A stretch of 64,000 nt of DNA from PALSA-505 sp036267135 (GTDB lineage Bacteria > Actinomycetota > Actinomycetes > Streptosporangiales > Streptosporangiaceae): NCBI GenBank assembly GCA_036267135.1, contig DATAWQ010000037.1:42744-106743 (forward strand), in the 5' to 3' direction. Every line of letters starts with the position of its first letter. The first letter of the stretch is position 1. Under the pieces are notes generated by a model. The model saw nothing but the letters and a program-made list of their open reading frames with translations, made no database searches and had not been told where the DNA came from. Made by a program: the position numbers and the translations under genes. Positions 10,926 through 18,384 of the stretch are shown one piece after another.

Positions 10926-11892
10926 GAACCCGGTCCTGGCCGAAGTAGTCCGCTCAGGGTTCGCCGAGTCGCGGCATCGTGGCCCCATCGTCGCCCTCGG
11001 CGCCGACGGTCATCCGGTGGTCGAGGCCGGCGCCGTGCACGAGCCGGTATTCCCCCGCTCGTCGAACAAGCCGCTGCAGGCCGCCGCCATGGTGGGCTGC
11101 GGCCTGGGCCTGGACGGCAAGCTGCTGGCGCTGGCCGCGGCCAGCCACTCCGGTGAGGACTTCCACGTCGCCGGCGTGCGCGAGATCCTGGCCGGGGCCG
11201 GGCTGACCGAAGACGACCTGCAGTGCCCGCCGAGCCTGCCGATCGATCCCGAGGCCATGCGCGCCCTGGTCCGCGGGGGCGGCGGACCCGACCGGGTGCA
11301 CATGAACTGCTCCGGTAAGCACGCCGCCATGCTCGCCACCTGCGTGGCGGCCGGCTGGCCCACCGCCACCTACCGCGACCCGGCACACCCGCTGCAGGTG
11401 GAGATCCGCCGCGCCGTGGAGCGGCTGGCCGGGGAGACCGTGACCGCGATCGGGGTGGACGGCTGCGGCGCGCCGATCTTCTCCCTGTCGGTGACCGGCC
11501 TGGCCCGCGCCTTCCGCGCGCTGGTGCTGGCCGCGCCGGGTTCTCCGGAACGGATGGTGGCCGACGCCATGCGCGCCTACCCGGACTGGACGTCGGGCAG
11601 CACCCGTCCCGAGCGGGCCCTGATGGAGGCGGTGCCTGGGCTGCTGCTGAAGTCCGGCGCCGAAGGCGTCGAGGGCTTCGCGCTGGCCGACGGCCGGGCG
11701 GCCGCCTTCAAGTTCGAGGACGGCGAGGGCCGGGCGCGTCCGCCGGTCACCGTGGCGCTGCTGCGCACACTCGGCGTGGCCGGTGAGCCCGGGGTGGATC
11801 TCGCCGCCCTGGACCGGGTCGGGCACGTCGACGTGAAGGGCGGCGGCGAGCCGGTCGGAGAGATCCGGGTGGTCCTGAACCAGCTATCTTGA
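10915..11892 (+). CDS. Asparaginase (L-asparaginase II family)
   Basis: About 325 residues if it starts at ATC 10915. The conserved N-terminal sequence VLAEVVRSGFAESRHRG is in frame immediately downstream. Family motifs include FPRSSNKPLQ, SHSGEDFH, NCSGKHAAM, GVDGCGAPIF and MLKSGAEGVEG-like LKSGAEGVEGFAL. The PF06089 family hydrolyses asparagine to aspartate and ammonia. The only standard start, GTG 11017, would delete about 34 conserved residues. Either ATC is used, with GGGAG six bases upstream, or a base error hides an ATG. It overlaps the BKACE gene by 11 bp. Confidence 0.85.
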   Translation: MATENPVLAEVVRSGFAESRHRGPIVALGADGHPVVEAGAVHEPVFPRSSNKPLQAAAMVGCGLGLDGKLLALAAASHSGEDFHVAGVREILAGAGLTEDDLQCPPSLPIDPEAMRALVRGGGGPDRVHMNCSGKHAAMLATCVAAGWPTATYRDPAHPLQVEIRRAVERLAGETVTAIGVDGCGAPIFSLSVTGLARAFRALVLAAPGSPERMVADAMRAYPDWTSGSTRPERALMEAVPGLLLKSGAEGVEGFALADGRAAAFKFEDGEGRARPPVTVALLRTLGVAGEPGVDLAALDRVGHVDVKGGGEPVGEIRVVLNQLS

Positions 11893-11943
11893 GGTGCTTG
11901 CTCCGCATTTGCAGTTGCAAGCACCCGGTGGGATACTGGGGGC

Positions 11944-12399
11944 ATGCCTTCTGTCAACGTGGATGCGATCGGCGAGTACATCAGGCAGCAGCGGGAGCAG
12001 GCCAAGTTCTCACTCCGCCAGCTCGCCCAGGCGGCCGGCGTGTCCAACCCGTACCTGAGCCAGATCGAACGCGGGCTGCGCAAGCCGAGCGCCGAGATAC
12101 TCCAGCAGATCGCCAAGGGCCTGCGGATCTCCGCGGAGGCGCTGTACGTGCAGGCTGGCATCCTGGAGGACCGCCCGTCCGACTCCGGGGTCCGCGCCGC
12201 CGTGCTGACCGACCCGACGCTGACCGAGCGGCAGAAGCAGATCCTGCTGGAGATCTACGAGTCGTTCCGGGCCGAGGCCACCGGCTCGCAGGCACCCTCG
12301 AACGGCGCCGGGCCCACGGCCGCGACGATCGTGGCCGAGGCCAACGGTCATGCACCGGCCGGGCCGAACTCAGCCCCGGCCACGGAACAACCCGGCTGA
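11944..12399 (+). CDS. XRE-family helix-turn-helix regulator
   Basis: 151 residues. The helix-turn-helix is near residues 20-40 (SLRQLAQAAGVSNPYLSQIERG), followed by RKPSAEILQQIAKGLRISAEALYVQAGI, a sequence strongly conserved across actinomycetes. The C-terminal 50 residues are Ala/Gly-rich and probably disordered. Target genes are unknown. It is 51 bp after the asparaginase stop and 40 bp before the DUF2516 gene in the same direction. Confidence 0.88.
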   Translation: MPSVNVDAIGEYIRQQREQAKFSLRQLAQAAGVSNPYLSQIERGLRKPSAEILQQIAKGLRISAEALYVQAGILEDRPSDSGVRAAVLTDPTLTERQKQILLEIYESFRAEATGSQAPSNGAGPTAATIVAEANGHAPAGPNSAPATEQPG

Positions 12400-12439
12400 C
12401 GCCGTTTCAACGCGTCCGGCGAGCGGATACTCTGAATTC

Positions 12440-12799
12440 GTGTTTAGCAACTGGAGTGCCTTCACTCCGCTGAATTACTTCTTCGAGGCGCTGGCGCTGG
12501 CCGCCTTCGTCGTCGAAGCCTGGGCCTTCGGCGACGCGCTCGCCCGGCCCTCCCACGCCTACCCGGCGGCGGGGAAGCGCACCAAGCCGCTGTGGCTGAT
12601 CATCACCGGCGTGTCCGCGGTGATCGGCCTCGGCTACGCGGCCTACGTCAAGAACATGTCGGTGATCCAGATCCTGCCGGTCGCCGCGTTCGTGGCCGCA
12701 GCCGTCTACCTGACCGACGTCAGGCCCAAGCTCAAGGAGATCGGCAGCAGCCGCAACAGCGGCCCGCAGCAGCACATGGGCCCGTACGGTCCCTGGTAG
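12440..12799 (+). CDS. DUF2516 family membrane protein
   Basis: 119 residues starting at GTG 12440 (MFSNWSAFTPLNYFFEALALAAF). Three hydrophobic segments are visible: near 10-27, near 52-70 (LWLIITGVSAVIGLGYAAYV) and near 76-94. The short C-terminus (KEIGSSRNSGPQQHMGPYGPW) ends in the Gly-Pro-Tyr-Gly motif typical of this family. It is conserved next to the XRE gene in actinomycetes; function unknown. Confidence 0.85.
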   Translation: MFSNWSAFTPLNYFFEALALAAFVVEAWAFGDALARPSHAYPAAGKRTKPLWLIITGVSAVIGLGYAAYVKNMSVIQILPVAAFVAAAVYLTDVRPKLKEIGSSRNSGPQQHMGPYGPW

Positions 12800-12878
12800 C
12801 CGTCGGCCGCTCTTGGTGGCCTGGCTTCTGTGATCTGCGATTGGTTTCCTGAACGGCTGCGCGAGGCTAGCGTCGGCG

Positions 12879-13610
12879 CTAGTCCGCGATCCGGATCCGG
12901 AGCCGACGAAACCCCTTGCCCTTGTTCTCGATCTTGACGACCTCGATCCGGCCGACCTGACGGGTGGAGGCCACGTGCGTGCCGCCGTCCGCCTGCTGGT
13001 CGAGCCCGACGATGTCGATGATGCGCACCTCCTTGACCTCGGCGGGCACCAGGTTCGTGGCGGTCCTGATGATGTCGGGCAGGGCGAAGGCCTCATCCCG
13101 GGGCAGCACCCGGACGTCGATCCGGCGGTCCTCGGTCAACTCGGTGTTGCACGCGGCCTCGACCGCGTCCCTGAAGCCGTCCGGCACCTGCGGCAGGTTG
13201 AAGTCCATCCTCGCGACGAGCGGCTCCATGTTTCCGCCGGTCACCAGCGCGCCGAAGTCCCTGAACACGACCCCGCAGAGCACGTGCAGGCCGGTGTGCG
13301 TGCGCATCAGCGCGGTCCGGCGCTCGTCCTCGATCGCGCCGCGCACCGCGGTGCCGGGCGGGGGCAGCGGGTCGCCTTCGGCGGGAATCAGGTAGAGGTC
13401 GTCGCCCTTGCGGGCGCCGACGATACGGGTCTGCACGCCACCCCACAGCAGCACCCCGTGGTCGGGTGGCTGGCCGCCGCCGCCCGGGTAGAAGGCGGAG
13501 GTGTCGAGCACGATCCCGTCCGGGTCGGCGGCCAGCACCACCGCGTCCCATTCGCGCAGCGTCTGGTCATCGAGTTCGAGCCGGTGCGTTCGCCACTGAG
13601 TCTCGCTCAC
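12879..13610 (-). CDS. Alanyl-tRNA editing protein (AlaX-like)
   Basis: 243 residues. The N-terminal beta-barrel has SAFYPGGGGQPPDHG, as in AlaRS and AlaX-M. The editing domain has zinc motifs HTGLH near residue 105 and GGTHV near 212. The usual Cys two residues before GGTHV in AlaRS is replaced by a QADGGTHV version, common in stand-alone AlaX proteins. It hydrolyses Ser or Gly mischarged on tRNA-Ala. Convergent with DUF2516. Confidence 0.88.
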   Translation of the reverse strand: MSETQWRTHRLELDDQTLREWDAVVLAADPDGIVLDTSAFYPGGGGQPPDHGVLLWGGVQTRIVGARKGDDLYLIPAEGDPLPPPGTAVRGAIEDERRTALMRTHTGLHVLCGVVFRDFGALVTGGNMEPLVARMDFNLPQVPDGFRDAVEAACNTELTEDRRIDVRVLPRDEAFALPDIIRTATNLVPAEVKEVRIIDIVGLDQQADGGTHVASTRQVGRIEVVKIENKGKGFRRLRIRIAD

Positions 13611-13664
13611 CCGAGGCAGCCTACTGCGGGGTGCTAGCTACCCCGCGGTGCCGGCTGGATTCCC

Positions 13665-14606
13665 TTACAGCGGCATCACGATCAACGCGGCCGGCACCAC
13701 CACGAGCAGCGCCGCGCTGCAGCAGACCCCCACCCAGACCAGCCTGGACAGCCCCGGCTGAGGCTCCAGCAGCCTGGCCACCCTGGCCGCCACCTCACCC
13801 TGGCTGGCGGCGGAGGCGGCCAGCGCCCCGGACGGCGCGGCCTGCGCGCCCGCCACCCCGAACCGCAGCAGCGCCGTGGCCAGTTCCCTGGCCGGGCGGG
13901 CCCGCCTGGCCCGGTCGTCGGCCAGCATCTCGACCAGCAGCGCCACGCAGCTATACGCCTGCGAGGCCACACCGACGCGGGGGAAAGCCCGGCACAGCGC
14001 GGTGAACGGCAGCAGCACCAGGTCGTGCCGCTCCCTGACGTGCGCCCGTTCGTGCGCGAGCACGGCCGCGAGCTCGGCCTGGTCGAGCAGGTCCAGGGTG
14101 CCCGCGCTGATCACGATGCGCGAGCGCAGGCCGGGCACGCAGTAGGCCGCGGCCCCCGGATGGTCGACCACGAGCGCGCCGGGCACCTTCGGGTCACCGC
14201 GGCCCAGCAGCGCGAGCAGGGCCCGGTGCCTGCGCCTGGTCCGCAGCACCGCGGCGCAGGCGGCGGCGAGCACCCAGCACAGCAACGCCAGCAGCGCCAC
14301 CGACAGGGCCAGCGCCACCAGCCTGAACGTCTCCACCAGGACCGGCTGCCCGGCCGGGTCGGCCGGGCGGGTGACCGTGCTCACCGCGAACGCGAACACG
14401 CCGCCGGCCACGCCGGTGTGCTCCGGCCTGGCCGCCAGCGCGGCCAGCGCGCCCACGGCGGCGAGCCCCCAGCCGAGGCCGAGCGCCTGCCAGAGCAGGA
14501 TCGCGGCCCCCGGCGCCCGGCGCGGCCAGGTCGCCGTCGACAGCATCGTCGCGGCCGCGACGGCAATCATCGCGACCCCGGCGAGCAAGAAGACGGTGGT
14601 GAACAC
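13665..14606 (-). CDS. M56/M48-type membrane zinc metallopeptidase
   Basis: 313 residues with four or five hydrophobic segments and the zinc motif HERAH near residue 190 (VLAHERAHVRERHD). This is the BlaR1/MecR1-like peptidase architecture without a penicillin-sensor domain. It is 7 bp downstream of the BlaI-type repressor gene, so the pair is probably an operon. The likely role is signal-dependent cleavage of the repressor, by analogy with BlaR1-BlaI. Confidence 0.88.
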   Translation of the reverse strand: MFTTVFLLAGVAMIAVAAATMLSTATWPRRAPGAAILLWQALGLGWGLAAVGALAALAARPEHTGVAGGVFAFAVSTVTRPADPAGQPVLVETFRLVALALSVALLALLCWVLAAACAAVLRTRRRHRALLALLGRGDPKVPGALVVDHPGAAAYCVPGLRSRIVISAGTLDLLDQAELAAVLAHERAHVRERHDLVLLPFTALCRAFPRVGVASQAYSCVALLVEMLADDRARRARPARELATALLRFGVAGAQAAPSGALAASAASQGEVAARVARLLEPQPGLSRLVWVGVCCSAALLVVVPAALIVMPL

Positions 14607-14613
14607 GGCGAGC

Positions 14614-15009
14614 TCAGTCCCCGGTGTTGCCTTCGACGGTGTTGTCTTCGATTGGGCGGCCCTCGATCGTGCCGAGCGCGCAGCGCAGCACCCGGGCCTC
14701 GGAGTCGCTCACCGAACGGGCGAACCTGGCCAGCGCGGCCTGCCGGTCCCCGGTCTGGTCGAGCGCGCTCAGCATCAGCTCGGTGACGTACGCCTCCCGG
14801 CTCGCGGCGGCCCGGTACTGCCACGCCCGGCCGTCGCGCTCACGCAGGGCGAACCCCTTCTTGGCGAGCCGCTCCAGCACGGTCATCACGGTGGTATGCG
14901 CCAGGTCACGCTCGGTCAGCCGTTCACTCACCGCGCGAACCGTGAGCGGGCTGTCGTTTTCCCAGAGAACATCCATGATTGCGCGTTCAAGCTCACCAAG
15001 TCGGTTCAC
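14614..15009 (-). CDS. BlaI/MecI/CopY family repressor
   Basis: 131 residues starting at GTG 15009 (MNRLGELERAIMDVLWENDSPLTVRAV). The winged helix includes HTTVMTVLERLAKKGF, and the dimerisation helix region includes LMLSALDQTGDRQAALARFA. It is paired with the M56 peptidase. The imperfect palindrome overlapping its start (15010-15035) may be its operator. Confidence 0.9.
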   Translation of the reverse strand: MNRLGELERAIMDVLWENDSPLTVRAVSERLTERDLAHTTVMTVLERLAKKGFALRERDGRAWQYRAAASREAYVTELMLSALDQTGDRQAALARFARSVSDSEARVLRCALGTIEGRPIEDNTVEGNTGD

Positions 15010-15035
15010 GTGGTCACTTTATCTTTATGATCCAC
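15010..15035. promoter_or_regulatory. Possible BlaI-family operator
   Basis: Imperfect inverted repeat GTGGTCA ... TGATCCAC in an AT-rich patch between the divergent repressor and hisC genes. It does not match the TACTACA/TGTAGTA-type BlaI box, so the call rests on position and symmetry. Confidence 0.25.
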
Positions 15036-15143
15036 TTTTCGGGAGAGCTGCTGCCCCCCGAGCGGAACCCTAACCCTACGCCGGCTACTCCCGCGGGAAT
15101 GCGAAACTGGCAGGACAACAGGGTGAGCTACTGGAGGACAACG

Positions 15144-16220
15144 GTGCCCGCAGCAAAGCCACGCTTTCGTTCCGTGCTGGACCGCTTTACCGGTTACGTG
15201 CCGGGCCGGGCGGTGTCCGCGCCCGACGGCCGATCGTTCAAGCTGTCGTCCAACGAGTCACCGTACGGCCCGCTGCCCTCGGTGGTGGACGCGATCGCGG
15301 CGGCGGCCGGGGAGATCAACCGGTACCCGGACAACCGGTCGAACGAGCTCACCGAGGTGATCGCCGCTCGGTTCGGCGTGCCGCCCGGGCACGTCGCCGT
15401 CGGCTGCGGCTCGGTCGGCGTGACCCAGCAACTCCTGGCCGCCACCGCGGAGCCGGGCGCGCAGGTGCTCTACGCCTGGCGATCGTTCGAGGCTTACCCC
15501 ACACTCAGCGACCTGTCCGGCGGCGAATCGGTGCGGGTGCCGCTGCGCGACGAGACGCACGACCTGCCGGCCATGGCCGACGCGATCACCGACCGGACCC
15601 GGCTGATCTTCATCTGCAACCCGAACAATCCCACCGGCACCGTGGTGCACCGGGACGAGCTGACCGCGTTCCTCGACCGGGTGCCGGAGGACTGCCTGGT
15701 CGTGCTGGACGAGGCGTACCGGGAGTACGTACGTGACCCCGAGGTTCCCGACGGGCTCAGCCTGTACACCGACCGGCCCAACCTGGCCGTGCTGCGCACG
15801 TTCTCCAAGGCGTACGGGCTGGCCGGGCTGCGGGTGGGCTTCCTGGTGGGGCAGGAGCCGGTGGCGGCTGCCGCCCGCACCACGATGCTGCCGTTCACCG
15901 TCAGCCGGGTGGCCCAGGCCGCCGCGATCGCGTCCCTCGCCGCCGAGTCCGAACTGCTCGAGCGGGTGGACACGGTGGTCGGCGAGCGGGTCAGGGTCCG
16001 CGACACCCTGCGCGCCGACGGCTGGACCGTGCCGGATACCGAGGCCAACTTCGTCTGGCTGCGGTTCGGCGACGACACCGCCGACTTCGCCGGCCAGTGC
16101 GCGGCCGCCGGGGTCAGCCTGCGGCCGTTCGGCGGCGAGGGCGCCCGGATCTCGATCGGCGACCCGGAGGCGAACGAAGCCTTCCTCGCCGTGGCCAAGG
16201 CCTACCCGCGCCGTCACTGA
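15144..16220 (+). CDS. hisC: Histidinol-phosphate aminotransferase
   Basis: 358 residues from GTG 15144, six bases after GGAGG (15133-15137); GTG 15123 is also in frame but lies before that site. Aminotransferase I/II fold with KLSSNESPYGP near residue 33, NPNNPTG near 160, DEAYREYV near 190 and the PLP lysine in TFSKAYGLAGLRVGF near 220. The product class includes HisC and the related PAT that makes phenylalanine. It stands alone here, away from the his operon, so phenylalanine or tyrosine aminotransferase activity is possible. Its end overlaps convergent galE by 7 bp. Confidence 0.85.
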   Translation: MPAAKPRFRSVLDRFTGYVPGRAVSAPDGRSFKLSSNESPYGPLPSVVDAIAAAAGEINRYPDNRSNELTEVIAARFGVPPGHVAVGCGSVGVTQQLLAATAEPGAQVLYAWRSFEAYPTLSDLSGGESVRVPLRDETHDLPAMADAITDRTRLIFICNPNNPTGTVVHRDELTAFLDRVPEDCLVVLDEAYREYVRDPEVPDGLSLYTDRPNLAVLRTFSKAYGLAGLRVGFLVGQEPVAAAARTTMLPFTVSRVAQAAAIASLAAESELLERVDTVVGERVRVRDTLRADGWTVPDTEANFVWLRFGDDTADFAGQCAAAGVSLRPFGGEGARISIGDPEANEAFLAVAKAYPRRH

Positions 16221-17221
16221 CCGCCCGACAGCACCTCGTCCCGGCGGGCCGCCCATTCCAGGGAGTGCTTGATGCCTTCGCCGATCGAGTACCTGGTGTG
16301 CCAGTCCAGCAGCCGCCGGGCCCGGTCGGTGCGGGTGTAGGCGCCGGCCACGTCGCCCGGCCGCGGCGGCGCCTCGACCACCTCGAGCGGCCGGCCGACC
16401 ACGGTGTTGAACGCGTCCAGCAGTTCGCGCACGGTGGTGCCGGTGCCGGTGCCCAGGTTGATGGCCAGGTGCCGGGCCTCCGCCATCACCTCGTCGAACC
16501 TCTCCAGCGTCCGCACGTGCGCGGCGGCGAGATCCCAGACGTGGATGTAGTCCCTGATGCCCGAGCCGTCCCTGGTCGTGTAGCCGGTCCCGGTGAGCCG
16601 GAACGGCACACCGTCCTCCCAGGCCTCGATCATCTTGCCCAGGGCGTGCGTGGGCCGCCGCAGCTGCAGGCCGGTGCGCATCTTCGGATCGGCGCCGATC
16701 GGGTTGAAGTACCGCAGCGACAGCACCCGGATGGGCTGGGTGGCGGCGATGTCGGCGAACATCGTCTCGCACACCGCCTTGGTCCGCGCGTACGGGCTCT
16801 GCGGGTCGATGGCCGAGTCCTCGTCCACCGTGAAGTCGGCGCCCGCGCCGTAGATGGCCGCGGACGAGCTGAAGATCATGCGGCCGCACCCGTTGCGCAG
16901 CAGGTGCCCAATGAAGTCCAGGCTCTTGGTCACGTTCGCCCGGTAGTAGCCGACCGGGTCGCCCACCGAGTCCGGCACCACGATCAGCGCCGCGCAGTGC
17001 ACCACGGCCCCGATGTCGGGGTGCTCGGCGAAGATCCGGTCGATCAGCGCGCCGTCGGCGATGTCGCCGTCATAGAAGTCCAGCCCGGCCGCGAACTGCC
17101 GTCTGCCGGTGACCAGGCTGTCCAGCACGACCGGCGTGATCCCCGCATCACCGCAGGCCAGCGCGATAGTGCTGCCAATGTATCCGGCGCCGCCGGTGAT
17201 CAGGACCTTGATGAGGCACAC
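16214..17221 (-). CDS. galE: UDP-glucose 4-epimerase
   Basis: SDR fold with the NAD-binding motif TGGAGYIGS at the N-terminus, SSSAAIYG near residue 125, YARTK near 150 (catalytic Tyr and Lys) and RYFNPIGADP near 175. It interconverts UDP-glucose and UDP-galactose. The only standard start, GTG 17221, directly abuts AGAGGAG. The ATC at 17212, eight bases after that site, would give the normal start (M)KVLITGGAGYIGS. The neighbour at 17276 is another epimerase-like protein in the same direction. Confidence 0.92.
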   Translation of the reverse strand: MCLIKVLITGGAGYIGSTIALACGDAGITPVVLDSLVTGRRQFAAGLDFYDGDIADGALIDRIFAEHPDIGAVVHCAALIVVPDSVGDPVGYYRANVTKSLDFIGHLLRNGCGRMIFSSSAAIYGAGADFTVDEDSAIDPQSPYARTKAVCETMFADIAATQPIRVLSLRYFNPIGADPKMRTGLQLRRPTHALGKMIEAWEDGVPFRLTGTGYTTRDGSGIRDYIHVWDLAAAHVRTLERFDEVMAEARHLAINLGTGTGTTVRELLDAFNTVVGRPLEVVEAPPRPGDVAGAYTRTDRARRLLDWHTRYSIGEGIKHSLEWAARRDEVLSGGQ

Positions 17222-17227
17222 TCCTCT
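17221..17227 (-). promoter_or_regulatory. galE ribosome-binding site (start conflict)
   Basis: AGAGGAG on the minus strand overlaps the first base of the only standard start, GTG 17221, and is correctly spaced (8 bases) for ATC 17212. It lies at the edge of the dispersed repeat copy at 17227-17286. Confidence 0.4.
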
Positions 17228-17286
17228 TTCTGGCGGAAAGACACCCTACGCCGGCTTTCTGCGGCGGAGAGACGCCTACGCCGAGG
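17227..17286. repeat. Dispersed ~30-bp repeat, two diverged tandem copies
   Basis: TTTCTGGCGGAAAGACACCC... (17227-17255) and TTTCTGCGGCGGAGAGACGC... (17256-17286). It resembles the GGCCGGAAAGATAAACCCGTC elements at 24257 and 51178. It fills the gap upstream of galE and covers the stop of the next epimerase. Confidence 0.5.
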
Positions 17287-18244
17287 CCAGTGCGCGGTCG
17301 TCGGCGGAGAAGTCGGGGTTGGGCTCGGACGGTGGGTGGGCCAGGTGCCACCGTACCGACGCGGCTATCCCGGCCTCGACGTTGCCGGGCTGCCAGCCGA
17401 GCAGGTCGCGGGCCTTGTGGCTGTCGAACAGCTCATGCTGGGCGTACAGCTTGGTCAGTTCCAGGTCCTCGGGCACCATGTCGTTCGGCACGCCGCCGGC
17501 CAGTTCGGCCTCATGCCCCGCCGCGGCCAGGATCTGCCGGGCCCAGTCCAGCACCGTGCCGCAGACCGGTTCCACCACGTTGAAGATCTGGCCCCGCGCC
17601 GCGTTGGAGTCGATGGCCGCGAGCGTCGCGCTGGCCACGTCGCCGACGTAGCACCGGCTGATCAGCCAGTTGCCCGCACCAACCGGGATCCGCTGGCGGC
17701 CCGCCCGCACCCGGCGCAGGATGAACTCCTCCCGCCGCTGCGGGTCGTGCTCGCCGTAGATGAGGCCCAGCCGCAGCACCGCGCCGCCCCGCTCAAGGTA
17801 AGGCGGCTCCACGTCCAGCTTCTCGTAGTCGTGGAAGCGCGGCATCAGATCGCGGTAGGGGTAGCGGCCGTGCCGGACCGGCGACTCCTCGGTGACCGGC
17901 ACCGGCACCTCGCTGACCGGGCTCTCCTCCAGTTCGAAGGCGCGGTAGACGTCTACGCTGGACAGCACCACGAGCCTGGCGTCGGGCAGATGCGGCAGCA
18001 CCGCGTCCACATCGGCCTGCGACAGCGCCATCGTGTCCACCACGGCGTCCAGCGCCAGGTCCTTGACCTCGGCGGCCAGGCTGGCGAAGTCGTGCCGCTC
18101 GGCGTGCAGATGCGCGCACTCGGTCAGCCCGTCCGGTTCGGTCTGGCCGCGGTGAACCACGGTCACTTCGTCGCCGCGCGCTATTAGCTGCTCGGTGATC
18201 CGGCGGCCGATGAACTTCGTGCCGCCGATCATCAGTACCCGCAT
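17276..18244 (-). CDS. NAD-dependent epimerase/dehydratase family protein
   Basis: 322 residues from ATG 18244 (MRVLMIGGTKFIGRRITEQL). The Rossmann motif is GGTKFIG, with LVVLSSVDVY near residue 90 and YPYRDLMPRF near 125. An internal AARGQIFNVVEP segment and a C-terminal LLGWQPGNVEAGIAASVRW helix are typical of SDR extended proteins. The usual YxxxK is not clear, so catalysis as a 4-epimerase is doubtful; reductase-like or RNA-binding relatives exist in this superfamily. It may share a transcript with galE. Confidence 0.8.
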   Translation of the reverse strand: MRVLMIGGTKFIGRRITEQLIARGDEVTVVHRGQTEPDGLTECAHLHAERHDFASLAAEVKDLALDAVVDTMALSQADVDAVLPHLPDARLVVLSSVDVYRAFELEESPVSEVPVPVTEESPVRHGRYPYRDLMPRFHDYEKLDVEPPYLERGGAVLRLGLIYGEHDPQRREEFILRRVRAGRQRIPVGAGNWLISRCYVGDVASATLAAIDSNAARGQIFNVVEPVCGTVLDWARQILAAAGHEAELAGGVPNDMVPEDLELTKLYAQHELFDSHKARDLLGWQPGNVEAGIAASVRWHLAHPPSEPNPDFSADDRALASA

Positions 18245-18254
18245 GGCGCCCCAC

Positions 18255-18286
18255 TTCTTTGGCCGGAAAGACACCTTACGGCCGGC
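18255..18286. repeat. Dispersed ~32-bp repeat, single copy
   Basis: TTTGGCCGGAAAGACACCTT followed by ACGGCCGGC, just upstream of the epimerase start at 18244. It shares the GGCCGGAAAGA core with the elements at 24257 and 51178. Confidence 0.5.
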
Positions 18287-18384
18287 CCGTCCGGTGTGTC
18301 AGATGCGGATCAGTTCAGCACGAAACACCCGTCGCCGACCGCTTATTTTCGCTGGGCATAGCGGCGCTCTGCTATCTGGCTGGG

